Below, piece by piece: positions 1-9,689 of a stretch of 64,000 bases of DNA. Under the pieces are notes generated by a model. The model was given only the letters and a program-made list of their open reading frames with translations. It was not told where the DNA came from and made no database searches. Origin of the DNA: Ceratothoa steindachneri (Eukaryota; Arthropoda; Malacostraca; Isopoda; Cymothoidae); NCBI GenBank assembly GCA_963969495.1, contig OZ018331.1:152256684-152320683 (forward strand), read 5' to 3'. Each line of letters opens with the position of its first letter. Within the stretch, counting starts at the first letter, position 1. Both the position numbers and the translations under genes were made by a program.

Positions 1-1130
1 TCTGGCAAGCCAAGTAATCTACCTTTCCAGTCTCGGTAGCCAGAGGTCTTAATCCGGGGACTTTGTCACCTGGAGACTGACGTATTCTACCTCGATTTTC
101 CTCAGTGTTCCTTATTTATATGTTGTCACCCCACGGGGGAGTGCTAAGAGGAGGGGAGGCTTGATGACGGGCATGAGGGTTCTTATGCCAAGCGTTTTTT
201 CTCACCAAGTCTTACATCGGCTTCTCGTTAGCCTTCGAGCTTGGGAGAAACACGTCTCCAATTTCTTACTTGACTTGAAATTGAATCTCACTCTCCTGGG
301 GTAGATCTTGCATTTTAACCTTTAGGTCTTTCATAGTGATGAGTGGTGCGGTGCTGCGGTTATGCGCTTGACCCAACGGTGCCTGGGGCTGGATGTCTTT
401 GCGGTAATCGCCTCATGACTCCACCGCGAGAGAATGGGGGAGTGACGATTCCCCTACACCATGAGGCAGGTGATATTGGCGGGGGCCCAAACAAATCACC
501 CCTCCTGACGTCATACATGTACAAAATATCTCCCACCTATATAACACCAAATTTCCCCCAATGCTTAACATAGATACATGACACCTTCCATCTCTTCAAC
601 TGCCCACAGTTACACACATACCTGGGCCTGGTGGATCTCTGGGAGAGACCACAGGAGGCGGTGGGTTCTGCTCCTGCGATGGTCCAGGGAGCTGGAGTGG
701 GGCGTGGAATAGGTGTGAGAGTGCCCGACCCACTGTCGGGCCGGGGATGGGGTCGCCACCACCTCCATCCATTGCCAATTACCTCAAGATTTGATTTAGT
801 AGAGTTTGAATTAAGTTTTCCTTATTTATGAACCTTTCATTCAAATTCTTTCTCTCATTGATTCTCTTACCCTCCCAAAACCCACTACTTAATGAGCTTT
901 AATAGTGCAGACTTCATTAACTTTTTTCAATACCCATTTTCCTGATATTTAGCCACCTTTTCCTTTATCAGTTGTTTATAGCACTAAAAAAAAAAATCCT
1001 CCTAAAGCGCACTTGCCCATCCAATCCCCTATGACCCCAAAGGGTAGTTATATAATATGCCTTCTGATAGTTCTGACCAAAGTTTAGAGGGTAATTGGAT
1101 TAAATTTTTTTTTATAATAATTTTTTTCAG
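1..1130. other. Non-coding flank or intron upstream of first exon
   Basis: I see no convincing gene here. Open frames are short and lack recognisable motifs. The stretch has ordinary composition, with a GC-richer patch around 590-770 that is not assignable to any repeat family I know. The last bases, from about 1107, form a T-rich tract ending in an AG at 1129-1130, a good 3' splice site for the exon that follows. If the downstream exons belong to one gene, this is probably its intron or 5' flank. Confidence 0.5.
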
Positions 1131-1224
1131 AGATCTGCTTAACCTCAAACTTGCCAAACTTGTTGAAAAGGAAACTAAGTCATCCTTGAAAAAGGAGGAT
1201 GAGCTTGAAAAGTTAAAGAAAAAG
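1131..1224 (+). CDS. Candidate host exon 1, coiled-coil-like segment
   Basis: The 94-nt segment is preceded by a T-rich tract ending in CAG and followed by GTAAGT, a near-perfect donor. The first base completes a split codon; the remaining 31 codons are open and encode a lysine/glutamate/leucine-rich stretch (LLNLKLAKLVEKE then KKEDELEKLKKK) with heptad-like leucines, typical of a coiled coil. It ends in phase 0, matching the phase-0 start of the next candidate exon at 5656. No family can be named from this piece alone. It is tentatively placed in the same gene as the TAF1B-like exon at 37615 because strand and phases agree. The link over 4.4 kb is inference. Confidence 0.5.
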
Positions 1225-1284
1225 GTAAGTAGAAAGATTGAATTTATAGACTTATATTATTAAATGTTGCTAGCTGTTAAAATG
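1225..1284. other. Start of a repeat-filled intron
   Basis: The sequence begins with the GTAAGT donor and is AT-rich. From 1285 it enters a retrotransposon fragment. If exons 1131-1224 and 5656-5760 are joined, the intron is about 4.4 kb and consists mostly of retrotransposon pieces. Confidence 0.4.
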
Positions 1285-1880
1285 TAGCTCCCTCTCTCAA
1301 TCTAGGTGGTTCCCAGGGATCTGTTTTGAGTTCCTTGCTCTTTGTTGTGGTCCTGGAAGTGCTGTCACAGAATTTTGGAACAGGATTGCCATTTGAGTTG
1401 TTGTATGCTGATGACCTAGTGCTGATTGCTGAGGATGAGGAGACAGCACTCGAGAAGTTCAAGTGGTGGAAGGAAGGGATGAATTCCATGGAGTTGAGAG
1501 TTAATTTGGATAAAACAAAGATGATGATTTCAAGAGTGGATGGTGGTAATGACATCATTGGTGGTATGTGGCCATGTGCACTGTCACAGAGGGGTAGGGA
1601 ATAACTCTATCCTGTGTAATTGATGTCTTGTGGTTGAAGAAAGATGTAGTCGTATCAGGGGTAGGCTGCAGAATGATGGAGAGTTTCAGTACACTGTGAT
1701 TAGAGGAGAGGAGACAGGAGAGGATTGTATTTGATGGTGTGTCGCTTGGATGTGTAGAGTTCTGTTATCTGGGAGATATGATCAGTGCAGGGAGAGGTGC
1801 TAGGGTGAGTTCCGTGGCAAGGGTTAGAAGTGGTTGGAAATAGTTCAGAGAGCGGCTTCCTCTCTTGATGCTGAGGGAGC
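1285..1880 (+). pseudogene. Non-LTR RT fragment with YADD motif (family distinct from A)
   Basis: A broken reading frame encodes the YADD palm motif (LLYADDLVLIAEDEE), then KWWKEGMNSMELRVN and DKTKM, the usual order after motif C in non-LTR reverse transcriptases. Further on, in shifted frames, I read CYLGDMISAG and SVARVRSGW, which I recognise from LINE-encoded RTs common in aquatic invertebrates; in those relatives a WPC-type cysteine motif lies between, and here WPCALSQRG marks the same place with its cysteines partly lost. Stops and frameshifts after about 1600 show it is dead. It breaks off at about 1880 where a family A fragment begins. Confidence 0.65.
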
Positions 1881-1881
1881 A

Positions 1882-4455
1882 TATATCTCTTTACTTAACA
1901 GGAAGACCCCTCTTGCAGAGGTGTGGAAGAGAGTGAAAAAGATTCTGGCAGGTTCTTGGAGGACCCTTGCAATCTCAGACCCTCATCCATAGCAGTTTCT
2001 TTCATGACTGCTTTCTCCACATTCTCTAGTCAGGATGTGGCTCTGTCAGCATTTAATTCACATTATGATTTCACTGAAGATTGCAGACTGGAGTTTATTT
2101 CCAGAGGTGGAGAACCCTTCAATGACAAGTTTATGTTGAGTGAGTTGCATTCCATTTTCAATTCATGAATGACCACCACCCCTGGTCTGGATGATGTTCC
2201 CTATGCCTTGCTTCTATGCCTAGGTGAGCGAGGCATGATATTTTTGCTAGATTTGTTCAATAAGATCTCAACAGAAGGTATCCTCCCAGATTCATGGCTA
2301 GTGGCTACTGTGCTGGCTTTTCCCAAATTAGGAAGATATTACTCTACCCAAGCCATTTTCAGCCCAATTTCTCTAACCTACATGTTCAAGTTAATGGACA
2401 GGGGAGTCCACCTTTCTTCTCAAAAGTGCGGCTTAAACAAATTCCTCTCCATATCAGATGTGAAAAGTTATCTGTGAGGCCTTTGTAGACAGCACTATTC
2501 CACAGTGTTTTTCAATCTGGAGAAGGCCTATGATATTGCATGGCAATATGGTATTATGGAAACCCTCCAAACAGGATTTAGGGCATTGCTCTGAATTTTT
2601 ATTTATGAATTCAACTGAAATAGGTGATTCCTCATTTGGGTGAGGGATGCTCCCCTCTCTGGCAACTTATTGATCTCCTTTGTTGCATTCCAGATGCTAA
2701 TTCGTTAGCTTTGATGAAAACAGGCGTTGAACTGCATCTCTCTCTAATGCCAAAATGCTCTGTTTTCAGTTTTTCCTGACCAAGACTAATACTTCTGCCA
2801 CTATCCACAGCTCCACCCTTATCCAGACTTGTTCCTAAAAGGGGTTCACCTGGAATGTTGGATTTGCACTGCTTCCTTTGTGTTGTTTACAACCAATGCC
2901 TCTCCTGGGAGGCCCATATTCACAGCGTTAAGGTCTCTTGTATGAGAGTCATAGATATTCTTCTTGATGTGATATCCAGCACTTGGGCTGTTGGTTAGGC
3001 TACTGTTTTGTTTTTCTACAAGTTCCTTGTTCTTTTGATTTTGATTAGCCAAATGGGTATTGCATAAGTTGCCTTCTGCATGTTCTCAATTGAGAGTAAT
3101 TTTCAATTCCAGGGAGATTGCACTTTCTCTGCAGCTTATACAATGATATCTGTTGGCTCTCTCTGCATCCGTGGCTGATCTTGATGGTGCCTATACCGCC
3201 AACAGGGGCCAATCATCTCTGGTTTAATGATTGGGAAACTTCTATAGATCAGTGTATCTCTTGGTGAACCAGGAGCTCTTTGGTTATACCCAGGATACAA
3301 CCCTAGAAGGTACCATCATTGACTATGTCTCCATGCTTCTGGTCCCAGTTTCCACAGTGCTAGTAATAATGTGTTTGACCTTTTTGGAGCACTCTTTGTA
3401 TCACATTGTATCCATGCCAGTGTATATGGATAGTTCTAAGTCCAAAGTTGGGCTCATCTTTCCTGGCATATCCCCTTTGTTTGAATTCAGTGGGGCTCTA
3501 CCAGGCATTGTCTCTCTTTTCTGTGAGCTGGTTCAAATGCACCATTTGATACAGGAGTTAATAATGCCTTATGCCCAGTTAAGAGAACAGATTATGATCT
3601 TGAGTGACTCACAAGGTGCCCCAAGTGCTCTTGGGGCATTAGAATTTCCCTATCCCCTTGTGTGTGATATCCATAACCCCACAGTTGCTGTTAGCTAGGT
3701 GGATGTCAAGATTATCTTCTGCTAGTTTTCTGGACAAGTAGGGATTGCAGGGAATGAGGGTGCCAATGAGTCTGCAAGGACAAAATACAGACCAGCATTT
3801 TGCTTTTCCCCACACTGAATATACAGGTGAATTTGGTCATCTCCCCCCCCCCCTCCCCCGGCTGCCTGGCAAAGAAAATGGGACATGGCTGATGTGAAAT
3901 TAAAGTTGCATGCCCTCGCTTTGCGACTTCTCATTGACCTACTCACTAATGTTGCGATGGCTTCAGGTTGCTTCCTGTTGTCTTCAAATTGGCCACTCTC
4001 GCACGATGCACTGCCATTTGATGGAGCAATCCCCGGCACCTTACTGCACTGATTGCGTTGCCCCCCTAACTGTTTGACATATTCTTGTTAGTGTCCCAGT
4101 CTGGGGGTTCTTTGCGCACTTTACCTGTCCTTTTACTGGGATAAAGGGCGTCAGTACCGCTTCTCCCTTGTACTTGAGTTGTTTGTGGCCACACCCTTTT
4201 GGCTCTTTCACTCCTTGGATAGAGCTAACCTCCTTCATTTTATTTGTCCTGTCTTAGTAGTATTGGGTGTGTGCTCTGGCACCTGAGAGAGGCGAGCCTC
4301 CCTACAATGTTGGAGCGTGCTTTGTTTCTTGTGTTTGTTTTTCATTATTGTTTGTTTTTTGTGTTTTTTTTTAATATAGCCTAAAAATAGGCTAAATTGA
4401 TTGGAGCCACATATGCCCTTGGTGGCAGTCGCCAGATAGCCCTTTAAAAAGAATC
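1882..4455 (+). mobile_element. Old 5'-truncated family A LINE copy (RT to 3' end)
   Basis: The copy starts in the ORF2 linker before the RT (LNRKTPLAEVWKRVKK) and runs to the family 3' tail (palindromic GCCTAAAAATAGGC at 4380, then the ATGCCC...CGCCAGAT block and a short A run). Recognisable parts: RT fingers around 2090-2300 (GEPFNDKFMLSELHS, TTTPGLDDVPYALL, FLLDLFNKI), motif A remnant near 2510 (NLEKAYDIAW), RNase H around 3410-3740 (PVYMDSSKS, ILSDSQGA) and the C-terminal block near 4040. The palm region carrying motifs B and C is deleted. Many stops and about a quarter of codons changed against younger copies mark it as one of the older insertions. Confidence 0.8.
3231..3698 (+). pseudogene. 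RNase H domain remnant of family A
   Basis: A 155-codon open stretch in which the RNase H segments are legible: PVYMDSSKSKVGLIF (first catalytic Asp in the D-S-S-K motif, usually D-G-S-K), SGALPGI, then IMILSDSQGAPSALGALE with the third-motif Asp. The segment that would supply the catalytic Glu is disturbed (LFCELVQMHHLIQEL). The surviving frame is longer than expected for a dead copy but contains the same substitutions seen across the whole old insertion, so I treat it as chance survival. Confidence 0.6.
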
Positions 4456-4457
4456 TA

Positions 4458-4650
4458 AGCCTGTTCAACATATCTTGTTTGGTGTTACAGTCTGGGGCAT
4501 CTCCATGCATTTTACCTGCCCTGGTACCGGGATAAGTGGGGTTGCTACTGCTTACTCCTTTTGCTCGGGATGTGTTGGTGCATGCAGATTGTGGAGTGTA
4601 GACTTCCTGTAGATCACTGGCCCCCTCCTTTTTATTTGACTCTGGTGTTG
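4458..4650 (+). mobile_element. Second family A 3'-end fragment
   Basis: Immediately after the tail of the previous copy, the DNA repeats the C-terminal ORF2 segment (TGTTCAACATATCTTG... then cagtctgggg and ccggtaccggg-like blocks) that also occurs at about 4065-4160. This is therefore a separate, very short 5'-truncated copy or a local duplication. It fades out after about 4650 without a recognisable 3' terminal hairpin. Confidence 0.55.
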
Positions 4651-5655
4651 TGCACTGGATTGCGCTGTATTGGAATTATTTTTAATACTCAAAATATAAT
4701 AGCCTACCTGTAAATTTTGATTGAACAGCCATCCAAATTACATATTTTGGTGATAAGGATCTCCTAAACATCCTCTTATATAATTTTTCTTTAACTAAAA
4801 ATATTAATTAAAGATCCAATCATTCTAACTAACTTATACTACCTATCTACTGACCTAACTAAAACACCAATTTAATATATTAATTAAAGATCCAACAATT
4901 GTAACTAACCTATGCTATCTATCGACTTAACTAAAGCACCAATTATTATATTAATTAAGATCCAACAACTCTAACCAACTTCAAGTGGCCCAAGGCTAAC
5001 AAAAGCTCACTTCAAAATAGAAAAAAACAAACAAATTTGAGATCAAAGTTTAAGACCAAATTTTAAAAGCACAAAATTCAACAAAATTCATTCCATGCCC
5101 TAAAAAAAAGTCTGGTCCAAAGGTAAACAAACCAGGCAGTTGTACCAACTTAACCAAATGCAAAAGTTTAATTTAGACAAAATTAAATAATAAAATTATT
5201 TCTAATATCACCAAAGGTTCAAAGTAAAGTTAAAAGTTAATATTTTTATAACTGAGGGGGGGGGGGAGTGAGTGAGTCTCCCCTGATGCTGGAGGATGTC
5301 TTCTTTTTCTGCTCTAGCTACTTGTTTTTTTTGCTGGGTCATTTAAAAAAAAAGTTTTTTTTTGCATTAAAATAGTCTTATTAAAGGTTAGCCTTTTTTT
5401 TGTGGCTGCTGCCCTTGTAGTAGACAGTCATCAAGAGAGACCCACTCTATTAATAAAAAAAAAATTGATTTGGTCACATTTTGCTTTTCAACAAATCTCA
5501 TTGAAATGAATGCACTTATAATACTGTTACCCTCTACTGAAATAATTTCTTGAAGGCATTTATAGAAGCTGTTATTATGCCTGACAGAATATAAACCCTT
5601 TAAGAATTAACAAAATTCTTGATTGATCTGATGCCTGTTTTTTCTTTCTTTTCAG
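4651..5655. other. AT-rich intronic stretch with local repeats
   Basis: No coding signal is visible. The stretch is AT-rich, holds the 71-76-bp repeat listed separately, a G run at about 5255-5266 and several A and T runs. From about 5640 a pyrimidine tract leads into the acceptor of the exon at 5656. Confidence 0.5.
4803..5000. repeat. Degenerate tandem repeat, 71-76-bp unit
   Basis: The phrase attaattaaagatcc recurs at 4803, 4879 and (with one base lost) 4950, each followed by similar text (aactaac...ctatc...acttaactaaa.caccaat). That gives two full units and a partial third with spacing 76 and 71 bp. Confidence 0.75.
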
Positions 5656-5760
5656 ATTACCCAGAATCAAATTCGGATAAATCTGAAAAATGAGTTGAAG
5701 CAAGTACATAAGGAGATGAGTTCCACACTGGAGCATTCAAACATTTTGAATGAAAATGAG
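5656..5760 (+). CDS. Candidate host exon 2, coiled-coil continuation
   Basis: A run of pyrimidines (ttttctttcttttcag) precedes 105 nt that are open throughout (35 codons) and followed by GTTAGA, a usable donor. The peptide (ITQNQIRINLKNELKQVHK, then EMSSTLEHSNILNENE) continues the charged, helical style of the exon at 1131. Both boundaries are phase 0, fitting the phase-0 end of the previous exon and the phase-0 start of the candidate at 24570. No domain can be named. Sequence quality on both splice sites and the clean length in codons favour a real exon over chance. Confidence 0.55.
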
Positions 5761-6227
5761 GTTAGATCTGGTCTTGTTCTGTTGATTATTGGGCCAATTC
5801 ATTTTTATTTTATTAGAAAAGTTTTTAGATATTCCTAAAGGGATTTGTTTATATATATTAAAGTCTGTTTAGATCTCCTTGTAACTCTCAAACCTTGTTA
5901 TTTATTTTCTGTGTATTACTCTTTATTTTCCAAAACTGATTTCCGGTTGTGTGGCCACCATTTTCTTTTCAATGAAGCGAGTACAACTCTGCTTGAGGCC
6001 AAGTTTATGGCGACAATGCCCCAAACCATCATTAATTCCTTTCTTTCACTACCCTACAGGGACTACCCTTTTACACAGTTGCAACTGGTATTTGGAAGAG
6101 CAGCATGCCCTCCCAGTCTGAGTGCCTGCAGTTAACATAACATAATTTCATGGATGACAAAAGCCACAAGGGCCTATCAAAGGTCATCCACATCTGTCAA
6201 AACTCACTCACAAAATGTATCCATAGG
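5761..6227. other. Intronic stretch, nothing recognised
   Basis: It follows the donor at 5761. A 96-codon open frame at 5845-6135 has no motif I recognise and an unlikely composition, so I do not call it a gene. Confidence 0.4.
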
Positions 6228-6495
6228 ATTGTGTCAGATCATGCATCTACAATATACAATTTAAACAATCAATAGTATTGTGTCAGATCATGCATCTACA
6301 ATATACAATTTAAACAATCAATAGTATTGTGTCAGATCATGCATCTACAATATACAATTTAAACAATCAATAGGAATGTGTCAGATCATGCATCTACAAT
6401 ATACAATTTAAACAATAAATAGGAATGTGTCAGATCATGCATCTACAATATACAATTTAAACTCCATAGGATTGTGTCAGATCATACATTTACAA
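6228..6495. repeat. 49-bp minisatellite, about 5.5 units
   Basis: The word gtgtcagatc occurs at 6231, 6280, 6329, 6378, 6427 and 6474, so the unit is 49 bp with the last step 47. Units share the text catctacaatatacaattt and differ by a few bases, mostly just before the word. The array abuts the ATT-rich 3' end of an L2-like LINE at 6484. Confidence 0.9.
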
Positions 6496-6854
6496 TATAA
6501 TAATAATAATAGGTATTTATAATGCGCCCTTCAGGGCTGTTAGCCCTCCCAGAAGGCAGGTTGTGTAGCAAGTGTAGAGAAAGTTTACAGGGGAGAGAAG
6601 GCAATTTTGAAGAGATGAGTCTTCTCTTCATGAGATGTTTACAAGTAGCAAGGGAGGGAGAGGATTGGACTTTGGCAGGAAGAGCATTCCAGAGTCTAGG
6701 AGCACAAACAGAAGGAACATTCACCCATCGTGCAGAGGATAGAACTAAGAGTGTTCAGGGGAGGAGCGAGGTTACACTGGAGTGCCAAGGAGTTTGATGA
6801 CAGGAGAGGGCAGATGAGAGATAAGGTGTTGTCTCAAGGTTTAGAGCCTTGTAG
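6484..6854 (-). mobile_element. L2-like LINE, 3' part (split by A1)
   Basis: Read on the - strand this encodes the extreme C terminus of an L2-type RT protein (APRLWNALPAKVQSSPSL then a basic stretch and stop) and ends in a TTA/ATT microsatellite (6496-6513 on +), the usual 3' end of L2 elements. The rest of the RT lies at 13370-14207 on the same strand. Family A copy A1 sits between the two parts with a 12-bp duplication of agagccttgtag, so the L2 copy was continuous before that insertion. Confidence 0.8.
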
Positions 6855-7344
6855 CCCCATAAGGGGCGCGGCGATTTGCCATCCTGGCCGCCGTGCTGAC
6901 GAGACTAAGCACCCCGTCCGACCCCAGCTTAGCCTCTTCTCCTTCTTTCAGACAGCCTGTATTTCTCCCCTACTTCATCACTTTCCCTACAACCTCTCCC
7001 ACAGGGTAGATGCTGACCTTCTTCACAGCCAACTATCCCAGATCGGGGCTGAGGGGGTAGAGAACAATGTTCCCTAACCCCTGAGCTGATGGTGGGTTTT
7101 TAACAACCTACTTCATCCCCACCCATACCTTCCTCGCATCCCTTTTCCTTTTCTCTTCACACTATCAATTTTAGGCTGCGTCCAAGGTGGAGCCGCCATA
7201 CTGATGGACTGCCAGGCCACCAGGTGGGAGGGGTAGTTTTGAATAGCAGCACCTGGCTCTGCCAGGCCTGTATGCACCCAATACAGGGCGGGCTACTGTT
7301 AGGGGTGATGAGTGTGTGCAACCCGTGAAAAATTTAGGTTCACC

Positions 7345-9434
7345 ATGCCCAATGATGCAAATATAAAAAAAAAACCTTCCCCCTCTTTCCCTCACAATCA
7401 ACGGAGCCGCCTTTGGGCAGCTCCACAGAAAAAATGGAGGTTCCCCTCCCCCCTGTGATTGCACAGGGGACCCTCCAAATTTCTCTAACTGGAGAGGAGG
7501 CTTACTCCTCTCCTTTGCATCCAGGTGTAAGGGACTCCCCCTCACCCCCTTGTCTGGAGGTGCCTTCAGGCACCTCCCTCTTTCCAGTGGCAGGCCCCCC
7601 CTTTACTTTCCAAGGGGACTGCCAAGAAAGCCAGCAGGCAGCCCATAGCCGACCGCTCCACATTGAAGCGGCTTGGTAGGGCAAACTCACTTAGGGGTAA
7701 GAGGGAAGCCAGGCCCATTAGGTCGCTTCCCTCAAAAGACCTGGTGGCTAGAATACTAAACCTAGCGGAGGTCAAGGCCTGTGCCTCCCAAGACGAGACT
7801 AATGACACTGCTGCCAATAGGACCTGTGATGTCCGGGAAGGGGGTGCAAATGGAAGCCCCACCTGAGATAGACATGGTCCTTGAGGCAACCCAGCCTCAG
7901 ACGGTAGAGCCGTCCATGGGAGCGAATTGGGGCTTGATGCCAAGCACCGAACTTGAGTCCACTCTTATGCAAGGTCCTCCTCAAACCGCTAGGATTTCCA
8001 AGGCAGTACAAGGAGGGGAGGGATTGACTCCTCTGACTGGTGCCCCTATGACTGCCAGGACCTTCTCCATCTCGGAGAAGGACCTTGCTGAGGCTGGTCC
8101 ATCGGGCCTGGGGGCTCTTGATGGCGCATTAGAGAAGAGGGTTCATTCCCCGCCATTCTCCTAAAAAGAAAAAAAAAAGTCAGGGCTCCTCTCCATCTGC
8201 GGGCGCTGCAGGAACGAATGGGTCTGCTGCCATTTTGGTAAGTGAACGAGCCAAGATTGGCACATCCGACCCCTTTGTCCCCCTAGGTGTAGAGCCCCTG
8301 ACTATGACCAAAGGTGCGCAGGGTGGAGCCTCAATAACATTCAGGCCTCTCATTCAGAGCTTGCTTGGCGTTTTCGAGCCTGCTGGCTTCAAACGCTTCC
8401 TAGTTATTCGTTCCACTGATGGCACCATGTTGACTAAGGGCAACATGATCCATTAGAGGAAAGCTTTAGCTAGTGTGATTAGTATAGAGGCGAAGGTGAC
8501 CCGTTTCTCGGACAGGAGCCATTTGGCTAATGCGTCAAATCTCTCCAAGGCGGCCATGATTAGTGCCCTTCGGACACTTCATGGCACGCCTGTGAGTGTG
8601 ACGCCGCACTCTACCATGAACTTTGTGAAAGGAGTAGTTTATGTGACGGAACTCGTTGACTACTCCATAGAGGACATCACCTTAGAGCTGGCCGACCATG
8701 GGGCAGTCAAGGTTGAACATGTGATGAGAAAACAGGGAGGGGCCTCAAGACCCACCCATACACTTTTCGTCACATTCGACTGTGACAAGCTCCCTGAGTC
8801 GGTGTGGACCGGTTGGTACCGCTACTGCGTGAGGGCATTCGTTCCACTGGCGTGGATTTACTATTACTGTCACTGCTTCAGCCATACAAATTGCTCATGT
8901 AGACATGCAAAGTTGGGGTCACCTGAAGTCTGTGTAAATTGGACCAAAGCCGCACACGATAAGTCCAAATCGTGTGTGGCCAAGTGTGTCAATTGCGGAG
9001 AGCCGCACCCTGCTTCTTCGAAGAAATGTGGTGCATATCAACTTGAGAAAGAAATCCTGGCAATTCAGGCCCAGGATCGACTCTCATTCTGTGAGGCTAA
9101 GGACTTGGTCCTTGCACACCCAACTCTGCCTGGGACATCGTACGCCTCAATGCTAAGAAAGACACCCTCTGCTCCTGGCCCATCCAGGCCAACGAGCATG
9201 GTTGTTTCCATGCCCATTCAGAGCCCTTCTGTGGGCTCTAATCAACCCGGGCGCTCCCCTGGTAAAGCTGGCGGCACAAAGGGTTCAACCCAACCCTGGC
9301 TAAAACCAGGGCTCCTTCCCAGCATGACCATTTTCCGTAAGGAGAAATGGCCACGCGCCTCCACCGAGTCGGTTAGAGTCACAGGACGCAACACCCTTGA
9401 AGTTAGTCACCAGGCCATCTTCTGGGGTTCCTAA
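7345..9434 (+). pseudogene. A1 ORF1, gag-like protein with CCHC knuckles (broken)
   Basis: The start is set by the ATG at 7345, in the same context (accatgcccaatgatg) as in copy A3. The N-terminal third is proline/serine-rich and low in complexity. The conserved middle (GFKRFLVIRSTDGTML, then STMNFVKGVVY and LVDYSIEDI) precedes three zinc-knuckle-like motifs near 8855-9035. In A1 the first has a Tyr where the leading Cys should be and the second has lost a Cys to Trp (CVNW), while the third (CVNCGEPHPASSKKC) is intact. Such proteins bind element RNA and assist target-primed reverse transcription. At least three frameshifts and a stop at 8455 disable it. The final open part runs 8475-9434. Confidence 0.8.
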
Positions 9435-9689
9435 AGCTGCCCCCCGAAAGAAGGACAGCAAGAAACGAGCTTCGGCTCCTTCGCCCACGCCTAGTAGTTT
9501 GCTGAGTGGCTCGGGGACGGTGGATCCTCGAAAAGAGGGCTCCCCGCCTCTGAAGCCGCAACACCTGCCTAAGGTTTTGAGGCAGAGGGAGGAAAAGACT
9601 GGCATGGTGAGCCCAACCTCCCCTCCTTCCTCCGGTAAGCGTACGGCCATTCCCGTGAGGGTCTTCTGTTCGAAGAGGGGCCCCGTTGT

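Noticed and set aside
5845..6135. 96-codon open frame between exon 2 and the minisatellite
   Set aside because: No recognisable motif, no splice or promoter context, AT-rich intron composition.
6896..6905. CTGACGAGAC in the A1 leader, resembling a hammerhead ribozyme core
   Set aside because: Copies A2 and A3 read CTGATGGGAC here, so the match is private to A1, and no GAAA core strand or suitable stems flank it.
7171..7943. Long minus-strand open frames across A1 ORF1
   Set aside because: They are shadows of the proline-rich plus-strand ORF1 and recur wherever that GC-rich part is preserved.
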